Source: Scylla paramamosain
Taxonomy: Eukaryota > Arthropoda > Malacostraca > Decapoda > Portunidae
DNA: 64,000 bases
NCBI RefSeq assembly: GCF_035594125.1
Contig: NW_026973673.1
Coordinates: 408,501 to 472,500, forward strand
Direction of reading: 5' to 3'
Below, piece by piece: positions 44,481-57,269 of this stretch (its first letter is position 1; the number at the start of each line of letters is the position of its first letter). The position numbers and the translations under genes were made by a program. The notes under the pieces were generated by a model. That model ran no database searches. It was not told the DNA's origin and was given only the letters and a program-made list of their open reading frames with translations.

Positions 44481-47400
44481 GGGCTTTTTTTTTTTTTATG
44501 TAGGAGGGACACCACGGAAAAAAAATAATGATAAAAAAAAAAAAAAAAAAACAAACTGAGATGCCAAAAAAACAAAAACAAACAAACTGAGATGCCAATC
44601 CCTGAACAAGGTCCGAAGTAGTAGTAAAAAAATTGAAGCACAAGCATGTTAAAACCTCCCTCTTGAAGGAATTCAAGTCACAGGAAGGTGGAAATACAGA
44701 AGCAGGCAGGGAGTTCCAGATTTTACCAAAGAAAGTGATGAATGATTGAGAATACTGGTTAACTCCTGCATTAGAGAGATGGACAGAATAGGAGAGAGAG
44801 AAAGAAGAAAGTTTTGTGCAGTGAGGCCGTGGGAGGAGGGGAAGGCATGCAGTTGGCAAGATCAGAAAAGCAGTTAGCATGAAAATAGTGGTAGAAGACA
44901 GCTAGAGATGTAACACTGTGGCAATGAGAAAAGAGGCTGAAGACAGTCAGTTAGAGGAGAGGAGTTGATGAGATGAAAAGCTTTTGATTCCACCCTGTCT
45001 AGAAGAGCAGTATGAGTGGAACCACCCTAGTCATGTGAAGCATACTCCATACATGGATGGATAAGGCCCCAGTACAGAGTTAGCAGCTGGAAGGGTGAGA
45101 AAACTAGTGATGTCTCAGAACACCTAACTTCATAGCTGTTTTAGCTAGAGATGAGATGTGAAGTTTTCAGTTTAGAATTTAGATTGTAACTAAAAGACAG
45201 GATGTTCAGTGTAGAAGAGAGGGACAGTTGAGTGTCACTGAAGAAGAGGGGATAGTTGTCTGGAAGGTTGTTTTAAATTGATAGATGGAGGAATTAAGTT
45301 TTTGAGGTACTGAACAATACCAAGTTTGTTCTGCCCCAATCAGAAATTTTGGAGATATTAGAAGTCAGGCGCTCTGTGGCTTCCCTGTGTGAACTGAAGG
45401 GTTGTATGTCTAGAGACATGGAAAAGTGCAGGGTGGTATCATCAGCTTAGGAGTGGATAGGACAAGAAGTTTGGTTTAGAAGATTATAGATGAATAATAG
45501 GAAGAGAGTGGGTGACAGGACAGAACCATGAGGAACACCATTACTAATAGATTTAGAAGAACAGTGACCATCTACCACAGCAGCAATAGAATGGTCAGAA
45601 AGGAAACTTGAGATGAAGTTACAGAGAGAAGAATAGAAGCCATAGGAGGGTAGTTTGGAAATCAAAGCTTTGTGCCAAACTCTATCAAAAGCTTTCGATA
45701 TGTCCAAGGCAACAACAAAAGTTTCACCAAAATCTCTAAAAGAGGATGACCAAGACTCAGTAAGGAAAGCCAAAGTATCACCAGTATAGCAGCCTTGACA
45801 GAACCCATACTGGTGATCAGATAGAAGGTTGTGAAGTGATAAATGTTTAAGAATCTTCCTGTTGAGGATAGATTCAAAAACTTTAGATAGGCAGGAAATT
45901 AAAGCAATAGGACGGTAGTTTGAGGGATTAGAATGGTCACCCTTTTTAGGAACTTTTTAGGAATGTAGGCAAACTTCCAACAAGAAGGAAGGTAGATGTT
46001 GACAGACAGAGTTGAAAGAGTTTGACTAAACAAGAGCAAGCACAGAGGTGCAGTTTCAGAGAACAATAGGAGGGACTCGTATAAGGTCCATAAGCCTTCT
46101 GAGGGTTATGCCAGTGAAGGCATGAAGTAGTCAGAGGGTGGAAGAGAGGAAGGAACAAGGCCTACAGTAGTGCTTTTAACAAAGGTGAAGAGTTCAGCTT
46201 TAGAGATGGATGTGATAGTAGTGCCATCTGGCTGAAATAAAGGAGGTAAAAAAGAAGAAAAGTTATTAGAGATATCTTTGACTAGATGCGAGAAGTCACG
46301 AGGGGAGTTAGATCTTGAAAGACTGACACTTTCTATCAATGAAGAAGTTTTTGGCTAGTCAGAGAATACACTTGGCATGGTTTTTAGCAGAAATATAAAG
46401 CACACAAAATTTTGGTGATGGAAGGCTCGAGTAATTTTTGTGGGCCACCTCTCTATCATGTATTTTGTGGGCCACCTCTCTATCATGTATTGCACAAGAA
46501 CAAGCTGTGTTAAACCAAGGTTTGGAAGGTTTAGGTCAAGAAAAACAGTGAGGAACGTACGCCTCCATACCAGACACTATCACCTCTGTTATGCAATCAG
46601 CACACAGACACAGGTCTCTGACAAGGAAGCAGTGGTCATTCCAAGGAAAATCAACAAAATACCTCCTTAGGTCCCCCCAACTAGCTGAGACAAAATGCCA
46701 GAGGCACCTACACTTATGGGTATCCTGAGGAGAGACTGGAGCAATAGAACAAGATACAGATATGAGATTGTGATTGGAGGACTCCAACGGAGAAGAGAGG
46801 GTGACAGCATAAGCAGAAAGATTAGAGGTTAGGAAAAGGTCAAGAATGTTAGGCATATCTCCAAGATGGTAAGGAACACAAGTAGGGTGTTGTACGAATT
46901 GCTCTAGGTTGTGGAGGATAGCAAAGTTGAAGGCTAGTTCACCAGGATGGTCAGTGAAGGGAGAGGAAAGTCAAAGCTGGTGGTGAACATTGAAGTCTCC
47001 AAGAATGGAGATCTCTGGAAAAGGGAAGAGAGACAGAATGTGCTCCACTTTGGAAGCTAAGTAGTCAAAAAATTTCTTATAGTCAGAGGAATTAGGTGAG
47101 AGGTATACAGTACAGATAAATTTAGAGAGTGACTCTGTAGCCAGATGGTGGAAAACTCAGAAGATTCAAGAGCATGGGCATGAGAGCAGGATAAGTCGTT
47201 GCGCACATAGACACAACATTCAGCTTTGGACTGAATATGGAGATGGAAAGTAGGAACAGAAATTGGGTTACTGTCAGTTGCCTCAGTGAGGAAAAGATGA
47301 TGAGGTTTAGTAGAGGAGAGGTGGTATTCTACTGATTGAAAATTAGATCTAGGACCACAAATGTTACAGAAGTTAATGAAGAAAAAAAAAATAAATAAAT
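44481..47400 (-). mobile_element. Decayed Jockey/CR1-like LINE, minus strand
   Basis: The minus strand starts near 47,400 with [23 protein letters not shown] endonuclease sequence, then [20 protein letters not shown]. It runs through [20 protein letters not shown] (about 46,770) and the reverse transcriptase: FVVALDISKAFDRVWHK, NGVPHGSVLSPTLFLLF. The 3' end lies in A/T-rich sequence with an A-tail at about 44,482-44,493 (T-run on plus). It is longer than the 40.6-kb copy because the endonuclease start is kept. Stops and shifts break it throughout. A 28-bp tandem duplication ('gggccacctctctatcatgt') lies at 46,441-46,492. Confidence 0.85.
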
Positions 47401-47411
47401 AAATAAAAATA

Positions 47412-47559
<148 letters not shown>

Positions 47560-47810
47560 CAGTCAATTTCTTCATGTTTATGTCTGTTACATAGTTATGC
47601 TGGGTTAATATTTGTGTGTGCAGATATCTAAACTCAGGAATCTGAGTGGTTGTTCTGTTGCCCTGCTGGCCCCATGAAAGCTGATGCTTTACCATATTTG
47701 GTTGTTGTGATATTTACACTACTGTACTTTAAGTTAAAAATGGTAATAATTTCCAAAATGTAATTTTTTTTTTGTTCTTTTCTTACATAATGTGTCTCCC
47801 TCCCTGTCAG

Positions 47811-47869
47811 GGACTGGCAGTTCTGCAAATGCTGTTAGTGACAGCAGTGCAGTTAGGACAACAGTGTAG
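47811..47869 (+). CDS. Candidate alternative terminal exon
   Basis: A strong acceptor (long T tract, CTCCCTCCCTGTCAG) ends at 47,810. Entering in phase 1, the same phase as the 34.5-39.9 kb exons, it reads TGSSANAVSDSSAVRTTV then TAG at 47,867-47,869. The last residues (TTV) fit a class I PDZ-binding ligand. It could be an alternative last exon spliced from 37,034, or belong to another gene. Short length makes chance a real possibility. Confidence 0.35.
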
Positions 47870-49119
47870 GTGGTGTCCTCTGGAGGTCCTTCACCTGCAT
47901 GGAGCTAAGTCCACCTGTTGCAATACTTGAATGCGTAAGTACTCATCTTGAAGATTTTAATCACTGCAGTGGTCACCATCTCAGACCTGACTGCCACAGG
48001 TACTTACTGTACACACTGCTATCTATAATCCAGTGCTTAGCAGGTTCTTGGTTATGGTTATCAACTATCTGGGTAAATTTTACACAGCATCAACCTTAAA
48101 TTACAACATGTACACAACAGCAAACTTTGGAGGGGTTTTAAGCATTGCTACCATCAGTCCAACCTACCTGACCAACCTAACAACCTACCCTAACCTAATT
48201 CTTCCTCAACAATGTAGAACATTTATTTAACCTCAACAGTGTAGAACATATTTAAAATAATATTTTTTTCTAAAAGTTTGGGTCCCAAAGGGTGAGCAGA
48301 AAGAAACAATTTTTATCTCCCATTATGCAACAAAGTCATTTAGGGAATTTGGTCATATTACTTAAAGCAGTGTCCAAAACATTAGTTAACTAAATTCCAT
48401 ATGCAGTTTACAGTTTGGTCAAGATAAAATAATAAGCAAATATGCTGCTAGTGGGCAAATTTTTACTCTCTCCAGTTTTCTAATGTGGATGAAACTATTT
48501 ATTTCTCGTATTTTTTCTGTTTTGAATCAATATGGTTCTTGTTTTTATGGAAATCATGAGCCATTACTTTTTACTCCCTGACCCACCATCCCCTCAGAAA
48601 CTAATTATTTGCAGTAAACAAAAGCAGTTAATACAAAACAGACTGATATGTACAAGAAAAAGGTAGATTGGCCCTCACAAATAAGCAGCCACTCACTGTG
48701 GCCACCAGCCAGCTGTCATACGCCATCACCTAATCCAACCAAGTTAACCAAACTAACCTATGTAATCTAACAGAACGAAATAACATAACCTAACCAAACA
48801 AACCTAAACTAACTTGCCTCCCAAAAATAGATGTTTAAAAATTGCCATCAGCATTATAAATAATTTGCAGTGGGTAAATATGGGTTTAAATTACTCAATG
48901 ACAATCTCTATCTGATGAGAAAAGTAAGAAAAGCCATGTTGAGACTGGTGAAAGAGTGAAAGAATTCCCTACTGTGTGGCCTGGAACCATAAGCCATAAC
49001 TTCACTCACTGGCAGGAGCACTCACACCTGTTTGGTTATATCACAGCAATTCCATCCCTATAGCTCTCTAGGCCCCTGATGTGTCAACCACACCATGCTA
49101 GGTTCGCAACTATGCTAAC
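47870..49119. other. Unassigned DNA with CCTAA-like clusters
   Basis: Repeated 'cctaac'-type words cluster at 48,165-48,205 and 48,730-48,815. Otherwise no gene or transposon signal. Confidence 0.4.
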
Positions 49120-49417
49120 AATAGTGTGATAGGCAAAGCTGATGAACTCACTAGTGCCTGTAGCATGATGATGTTCTGCAGCAGCCTTGCTCTTCACGTG
49201 GCTCCGTAGGTCCTTAAACTTCCTCAGAGCTACCCACTCGGCTGACTGCGTTCACACGTGCAGCCACCTCCTCCCAAGTCTTGTTCTTTTCTGTGGTGAT
49301 TCTATTGTCCAGCCTTTCCAGAATCACTGCAGCCTGATTTTACACCTCCTCCACCAAGGCTAAGGTCTCGGTGTCAGTGAACCAAGGTCTTATTTTCTTA
49401 GGAGGTTTGCTGGCCAT
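49120..49417 (-). pseudogene. Myb/SANT-like DNA-binding domain fragment
   Basis: From a Met at 49,417 the minus strand reads KPPKKIRPWFTDTETLALVE, a stop near 49,340, then RITTEKNKTWEEVAARVNAV. After a frameshift it continues LRKFKDLRSHVKSKAAAEH. This matches the three-helix Myb/SANT-like (MADF/NAIF1-type) domain found in Harbinger-associated and related host genes. One stop and one shift make it a pseudogene or an exon from a dead element. No Harbinger transposase was seen nearby. Confidence 0.6.
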
Positions 49418-49965
49418 GACTGGAATACTATGATTGGTGGCTGTGGGCACATAACAGTTTGTAAACAATGTCTTATGGCATTCTTGGTGATAACACAAAA
49501 CCTTCCTGTGATTGGCTGCCTTGTGTGTTACGTTGAATCAGTGACATATCGCCTCCGGCAGCCAATGAGCACTCTTAGATGCATCCTGATGCTTCCTCCT
49601 CTGGGCAGCAATGACTGCTGCCACTATTGCTACTTGATCAAGGAGTGAGGATCCACACTTCCAGATTCTAACAATGCAACACCAGACATCCCTGTAAAGG
49701 ATTGACATTGATGATTGACAAATTTAAAACCCTTTGAGGGAATGAAATGCAATAAAACTCAAGTGAAGACATGATCATCTTTATATTTGACCTTATAACT
49801 CTCCTTAACAAATGTTCCTTTGTCAAAACCTTAAATTACTGAAAGACATGTGATGGGAATATAGAAAAATGGGTATGTAAAATCTTTAGGAAGTAAAAAA
49901 AACTTCATATGAAAGAACAAGATCTTCCAAATGAATTTATCTGAGTATGTTATGTTAACTTATGA
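49418..49965. other. Unassigned DNA upstream of the Myb-like fragment
   Basis: Includes several 'gattggctg/ccaatga' CCAAT-like motifs between 49,510 and 49,570 that could have been a promoter for the minus-strand fragment. This is speculative. Confidence 0.3.
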
Positions 49966-49966
49966 A

Positions 49967-50007
<41 letters not shown>

Positions 50008-51960
50008 TATTCTCATTAAAAAAGTTATTGAAAACCCCAATACCTAAATCCCAATACCTAACATTATAGCACTTAAAGGATACATCAATACTTATACTAC
50101 GATTGCAATGATGCTATTAACATACTGTACACCATGTTACAAGTGCAGATTGCTCCTTAAGAAATTAGAAAAACTATTGGGCTGTTTTGCACACTATTTA
50201 CCTAAACATGTGTAGCACCATCCTCAAAAACAAAGATAATTTCTTCATCACACCTGAACTTGTACTTTGCATGAACAAAACATATTTGAATTGTGTTGAT
50301 CTATTTATGTAATAATTTGCTATATACATATTATGTAACCTAACAATTTCCACATCCGTACATTCTAAAAGAACATGAAATTCTTCTCCTACTACCTCAG
50401 CATTACACTTGTTATATACCCTATCTTCTCTACTGATACCTTGATACCTACCAACATTTACAGGAAGTCCATTATTACAAGTTTTAAATTTAGTCACTAA
50501 TAATCTGTCACCTTTGTTAACTTTTCTAAATATTGTTCTCTGCCAAAATCTGTCTTAAACACCCTATAATTACTACTTAATGATTTTGTTTCAAAATTAT
50601 GATGCCAAGTTACAAGCCACTGATCTTTCAATCTCTGTTCCACAGCTTTCTTCACCCATCTTGAATTAGGAACATCTTGCAACAACCACATACCAAACAT
50701 TCCACAGTCATTACAAATATTCTTTATACAAGCTAACCATGGAGAAGTATAAAGCCCTAACCTATCCAGCTGCAATAGACATTGGTACATTACATAACAC
50801 AATTTAGTATTTTTACCTGAAATTAGCCTAGACCAATAACCTATCATTTTTTTCTTTATATAAATATCAAGTGGAAATACACCCAGTTCACCATACACCA
50901 TGTCATTACAAGTATTCTTATGAACACCCAAAACCTGTTTTAGAAATTTCATGTACATATACTCTAACTCCCTAGCAATATGGTAACCCCAAATTTCAGA
51001 TGCATAAGTCAATATAGGTAACACCGTGGCGGTAAATAATTTGAGTTGTATATCCACTGGCAAGTCAAACTTCCTACACTTACTTATTTATTAATGAGTA
51101 CATTGCTCCTGTGGTTGTCTCTTTTAGCTCCAGCTCACCTTTGTTAAACCTCCAATTATAATTTAATAACACTCCAATATACTTATACTCTGTCACTACT
51201 TCATTGTTTTTACCACCAAATTCAAATTCATAGACAAATTTTCTCTTCCATACTTTTGTTTTGTTACAATTTAGCTTCAATTTCCATTCATTACAATATA
51301 AATTCAGAGCAACCAGTGCCTGCTTCATTCCATCCTCACTGTCACACAAAATAACTGTATCATCTGCATACATAATAACAAATAGTTTAAGGTACATGTT
51401 TAAGAAATCATCACCAAAATTTACATAACTGCAATTATATTCAATTAATTTACTTTCAATATCATTCAAATAAAAAGCAAAAAGCACTGGTGATAAATTT
51501 TCCCCCTGTCTTAACCCTACATTGCAAACAAAGGTGTCTGAAATCTCCTGGTTAAGCATGACACATGATCTGATATTATCATACATATTTTTTATTACAT
51601 TTAGAATTTTCCCTTGCACCTTTTCCTTCACAAGCTTACACCATAAACCTTCACGCCATACCATATCAAAGGATTTCTTGTGATCAACAAATAAACAAAA
51701 TAGCTTTCTCTTTTTCCAGTTAAATAATCAATTACACATTTCAACAAAAATATATGATCCAGAGTGGAATATCCATGTCTAAAGCCTGCTCGTGTTTCAT
51801 TAATGATAGATAAGGTGTTTGAATAATCATAAGTCTTTCATTAAGTATGGAGGTGAAGAGCTTCCCCATGCAGCTAAGTAAGGTGATGCCCCTGTAATTA
51901 CTAACGTCCTGGATGTCTCCCTTGTTTTTATAGAGTGGCACGATTGTACCCTGTTTACAA
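49966..51960 (-). mobile_element. 5'-truncated LINE with (TAA)n 3' tail
   Basis: The minus strand begins in the reverse-transcriptase fingers (PLYKNKGDIQDVSNYRGITL). It continues SCVMLNQEISDTFVCNVGLR, QGENLSPVLFAFYLNDIE and VIMYADDTVIL (catalytic YADD). Then come ATVLPILTYASEIWGYHIAR and a zinc-binding tail (VYNKCNAEVVGEEFHVLLEC). Frame breaks lie near 51,700, 51,070 and 50,497, few for its length. The 3' tail is plus-strand TAA repeats at 49,966-50,006. Truncated at 51,960. Related by its tail to the fragment at 1-394. Confidence 0.85.
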
Positions 51961-52019
51961 CAGGAAGTGTACTTTGTATCTTACATTTAATTCTTGCATG
52001 TAGTTCACAGTGTACATCA

Positions 52020-53590
52020 GTGTGTGTGTATTAACCTAGCCGTATTGTACAGGGCACGAGCCAAAGCTCATTTTGTCCTGTCTCCATAACCATATTTATT
52101 TGGTTTGTCTTTAAACACTGTTAACCACAACTACTTTTTCCTTCAAATCATTCCAGATTTCAATAGTTCTATATGGGAAGCTGTATTTCTTGACGTTGCT
52201 TGAACATACACTCCTTTATTTTCTTCCCATGCCTCCTTGTCTGTCTCTCTCCCTGCTCCATCTGTGGTACCAAGTCATTTCTGTCTGTTCTTTCTGTATT
52301 GTTTACTATTACTAATTTGTACATTGTTATCAGGTCTCCTCTTTCTCTTCTCCCTTGTAGTGTTGGTAATCCCATCTCTTCAAGTCTTTCTTCATAGCTT
52401 AAGTCTTTTAATTCTGGTACCATCTTTGTCGCTATCCTCTGTATTCTTTCCAGTCTCCGTATGTCTTTTTTTCTACGTGGAGCTCAAACTACTGCTGCAT
52501 GTTCAATTTAGGATGTATCATGCTTATTATAACTTGCTTCATAATTTCTTTATCTAAATAGTTAAACACCACCGTAATGTCTATCAACAAGCTGTATATA
52601 GAGCTAAATATTCTGATTATGTGCCTTTCAGGTGATAGTGTGTCCTGAATCATTACTCAAAAATCTTTTTCCTCATTACTTTTTGTTATTATTTCTCCTC
52701 CCATTTTGTAATTCCATGGTCTCTTTTTACTTTTTCTATTTCCATCATGTGACATTTTCTGGCATTAAATTCTAGTTTCCATCTTTGGCTCCATGCATGT
52801 ATCTTGCCAATATCCTTTTGTAATTCCTTGCTGTCAGTTTCATTCTTTATTTTCATTATTTTTGCATCATCAGCAAAAAGATTTATATAACTATATAGAT
52901 GCCCTGTCATATCATCTACATATATCTGAAACATAATAGGGCCAACAAAGACCCTTGTGGTACCCCACTTGTCACTTTCTGCTAACTTGAATTAGCATCT
53001 CTAATTACTGTTGTCACTTCCCTCCCTTGTAAATAATCCTCCATCCATCTCAATGTTGCTCCCTTTAGTCCTTCTCCATTCTCTAGCTTCCACATAAGAC
53101 TCTTAAGGGGAACTTTATCAGATGCTTTTTAGAGATCCTGGTGTACCCGATCGACCCATCTCTCACTTCCCTCCCTTGTAAATAGTCCTCCATCCATTTC
53201 AATGTTGCTCCCTTTAGCCCTCCTCCATTCTCTGGCTTCCACATACGACTTTTGTGGGGAGCTTTATCGGATGCTTTTTTGAGATTCAGGTATACCACAT
53301 CAACCCATCCGTCCCTCTCTTGCACTCCATCTATTACTTTCATGTAGAAGCTCAGTAGATTTGTGACACTGGATCTTCCTTTCCTGAATCCAAATTGTTT
53401 TTCTGTAATAATCTTTTCATCTTCTCAATACTGCACCAATCTGTTTTTAATTACTATTTCACAAAGCTTGCTTACAATACTTGTTAGTAACACTGATCCA
53501 TAATTTAATGTTTCCATTTTATTTCTCCCTTTGTGTATTGGCACTACATTAGCTCTTTTCCATTGCCTTGGTTCCTGAGGCATTACTAGT
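52020..53590 (-). mobile_element. CR1/L2-like LINE, 5'-truncated, with internal duplication
   Basis: Minus-strand pieces match the 12.4-14.4 kb element in order: WKRANVVPIHKGRNKMETLN, VYLNLKKASDKAPHKS, YINLFADDAKIMK and MVPELKDLSYEERLEEMGLP. The 3' end near 52,023 ('ctaggttaatacac' on minus) is shared with 14,430. A segment of about 175 bp (around 52,980-53,150) is repeated at 53,155-53,290 with diverged sequence. The catalytic FADD is kept, but many frames are broken. Confidence 0.85.
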
Positions 53591-54014
53591 GTTGTGATTA
53601 ACAAGTAGTTTATCCACATGAAGATTTGTATGTTGAGGTATAAGAACTGGACATGGAGATGAGTACAGCAAATGTTGGAGTTGCAAGGGATGTGCGTTCT
53701 GGAAGGTTCCTTGCAACTCGTTTTGCTCAAAACTCATCATAATTTTTTGGTAACATTAAAAAAATTGCATATTCCACAATGTAACGCCACACCAGATCTT
53801 GTCGTACTGCTGGCGGAGGTAGAAGGGAGTGGGCCCATATTCTTCACTGAGATATGCAATGTGTCACAGTTAAGACAGATGTGTATCACAACTTTGAACA
53901 CTTTTCATAATACATTTATCAGAAGTCTGTCATAAGTGTCTTGCCAGATGTAGCGCTTACTTATTTTAAAATACTACATGACAAAATATAAGGTGTTATT
54001 TGCAACATTTTATA
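53591..54014. other. Unassigned DNA
   Basis: No gene signal seen. Confidence 0.35.
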
Positions 54015-54833
54015 CCGTATTTGATGGCTCATAAGACGCACCTTTTCTCCCCCCCTAAAAAAAAAAAGTGTCATGAAATGAGCCTGCGTCCTATGAGGCC
54101 AAGGTTCAGCATTGAGGCAGTGGTTGGTTGTAAGACTATGGCAACAGAGGCTCTGAAATCAAACCCCAGAAATCTTCGCATATGTAAACAAAGTGATGAT
54201 TTATACTACACCACAAAACAAGTCTTCCTTTCAAGGTAACAATATATATTAGATCATACTTACCGGTAATTCACACAGAATGACGCCAGTCAGGAAGGAT
54301 TTGCCCAAGTGACCATGCACACGCATTGCATGTACCAAAACAAACACGTGGTCGGTTACGCGCCTAACCCGGTGACACGGGCAAGCTTCACTGCGTTCTT
54401 AATACTGTGATGCCGTTACTCCTTGAGGTAAGACGCACTTTCATACAATTAAAATTACACCTATCTTTTGACATTCTTATGAACAAACTTTATTAACCCC
54501 GTAGTCTCTCACAGTCGCTGCCGACGCCATATGCCAGGTACATGTTTACACCTCACAAGAGGATTAGTAAGTAGGCTACTAGCAAATATTGAAGTTTTTA
54601 GATGCAAAATATTGGGATCTAATAATGATCTAAATGCATGTGAGAGTCTTCAAATGTCAGGTGAAATACTGCACTTCATATTCAGAGCTTAAGTCCGCTC
54701 ATTTATTTATTTATTTTTATTTATTTATTTATTAATATTTATTTATTTATTTATTTACTTTTTTTTTATTTCAATGTCTGGCAAAACTGGGTGCGTCTTA
54801 TGAGCCCATGCGTCTTATGAGCCATCAAATACG
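54015..54833. mobile_element. Non-autonomous DNA transposon with 26-bp inverted ends
   Basis: The left end (cgtatttgatggctcataag, continuing acgcac) reappears inverted at the right end (gcgtcttatgagccatcaaatacg). A second copy of the subterminal 'gtgcgtcttatgagcc' lies just inside the right end. The 819-bp interior has no transposase but holds a (TTTA)n array (about 54,700-54,765). A clear target duplication was not identified, so the superfamily is open. Confidence 0.75.
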
Positions 54834-56053
54834 ATGTTTTACAAATAATTCCTGTGCTTATGTGTGTTTGGAGAAAAGGTACAGTGGATAAAACAGTGAT
54901 TCATTCATTGAAATGTTAAGTGCAATTCCATTAAAGCGCCTCATTGTAAACAATCATCTGAGTTGTTTTACAATGGTGAGAAATAAAATGCAATGAAAAC
55001 CTGCAAAATAGGATTTTTTTTCTTTCCCAGAATGTAAGACTATACTAATTAGTAATACTATCCCCCCCATATCTCATTAGCACTGAGGCACAGCAGGTGC
55101 ACAACACAATGAAGTGCATCAGAAAAATATCTCAAAGTTTATATTGAATAATGAAAAATAAGAGAAAAAAATCACTGAATCTTTTACAAAACTGACAAGA
55201 CTACTCTTCCTACATGACCTGTGGTGAAGGCTGGAACTTTGCACTCCCTCAGCCCTCTCTCTCCACACCTGCTCCCACAAGCTTTACTGGACGCATACAC
55301 GGTCCCTCTTTTCTTTTTTAACAGTATAAGGAGCATTTGTATGTACTCAAAAGTTGTTTTGATGATGATGTTCTGCATCACTTGAAACACTCAGAACATT
55401 TATTTTTGGATAGATTATTCCTTCCTCGGGGACGATGTTGTTGTGTTCTGGCCACCTTGGCTGCCATAAAACAACTAATTTGGTCCATAGTGCCAATCTT
55501 AAACTTACGGTTGGCAAAGGGAACAACACTGAGCACAATTTCATTCTGCAAGTAAGCTGCTTGTATCTCTGAATGCTTGTAACTCAGACACCCACTGTAT
55601 ACTATACATAACACGTATGTATTTGTTTTTACTACTTGTGATGCCAATGGTAGGAATGCGTGACCCATACGCAACTCAAAGAAATAATGCGTGAAAGTCA
55701 GGAAGGTAAGAATTTATGACAGCGTGAGACTCCAGGATCACAAAAGTCAGATACAGTGACTCTCCTCTCATGGAGGTACTGCAGGTTGTCTCTGGCTTGC
55801 CTCACACCCTCAATTCACTCAGCACCTCATCCACCTCCCACCCTCACAACCTTGCCTCTCTGTGTCTTCCGTCTGCCAGCCTGCCTTCTCTTCTCCAGTA
55901 TTTGTTTTCAGTATAGCATTACAGCTCTCTTTCAGTTTCATCTAGTGTCATCCTGATCATATTTATGCTTTCTTCCCTAACACTGCTCAGCTCTTTCATT
56001 CTTTTTATTACACACCTCCCACTCTGGATGCACATCACTCAAGCATGCTACCT

Positions 56054-56055
<2 letters not shown>
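54834..56055. other. Unassigned DNA
   Basis: No supported gene. A stretch near 55,560-55,600 ('gtatctctgaatgcttgtaa' and 'ctcagacacccactgta') resembles the start of mariner/Tigger-type terminal repeats, too weak to call. Confidence 0.35.

Positions 56056-56145
<90 letters not shown>
56056..56145. repeat. (CT)n microsatellite
   Basis: Pure CT, about 90 bp. Confidence 0.9.
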
Positions 56146-56147
<2 letters not shown>

Positions 56148-57090
56148 ACAATAGGATTCAGTAAGTCTGTAGCAATACCTGTAATGTTTGCAACTGCACT
56201 TGTGACGTAGTGAAATTTGTCTGCTGTCAAGATCTTCATGAAAGCAGAGACTAATGGGGACACCATTAAGGGAGTGAAGAGCTCCGCAGCAAGGTGTTGT
56301 CTGACACAACAAAGATGGGCATATTTATTAATGGCAAATCTCAACCCCCAGGAAGCAACTGTTGAAGATAAATTGATCCTTCTATGCACGATTAGTGAGA
56401 ACAGAGCAAGGCCAGGCGATGTAGTGGGGAAGCACAGGCACAGCTGAACCCAACATCAGTCCGCCTGTGAATCTGTAACGATTATGATCGACGTGTGACA
56501 AGTGGAATCGCAGTGTGTAAAAAAAAAAAGAAAACATACCTTATTCATTCCAAAAATTACTGTGGTACAAACATAAGGCTTCTAGATTCCTAATGGCTGC
56601 AAATGACTACAATTAAATCAAATTAAATCGGACTTGGAGATAATTGAAAAAAAATTGAAAAAGAAAAGCATTGAAACCTTCTGTTCCTCAAACCAAAGTG
56701 TATGACATTCAGCAAAAAACTGATTCCCACACTAAATCAGAAGGTACACTCCATGCCCCAGTCTGCCCGCCAACCAAACTGATGGAAACTTGCAAGAGTC
56801 AACCCAAAAGGAAGCTACTAATCTAATGCAGTGTGTTCCCTGAGGTCTTAAGGGGAGGAGACGCCTTAAAAAATTACGTTTTTCGACCCGGAGGTTAAAA
56901 ATTGAGTTATTAACATCATAGTCACCCTTAACATGTCTGGCATTTTCTGTGAAAACCACAAGTTGATACCATTACTCCTTATATTTAAAAAAATCACCTT
57001 TATTTACCATTATTAAAGGTCTTTAAATGTCCCGCGCGCCACGTGCTTGCCACGTGCTCGGTCACCTGGCTTACAAATTCGTAAATTTAA

Positions 57091-57122
<32 letters not shown>

Positions 57123-57269
57123 GTGGAGGTTCTGTTAGCAACACCACTGATGAGCCACGAGGGACTCAAAGGAAGGCTGGCAACTGCGGTCAGTCCTGCC
57201 AGAGGTCAGAATGTGTTTATGCTCTGCTATCCAAGGCTACTTCATTTTCATTTCTATTTGGAAGCATGC
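56146..57269. other. Unassigned DNA with poly(T)
   Basis: A poly(T) run lies at 57,091-57,116; no gene signal. Confidence 0.35.

Noticed and set aside
55378..55674. 98-residue minus-strand frame
   Set aside because: No recognisable motif or splice sites; may be a decayed mariner-like end, but not supportable.
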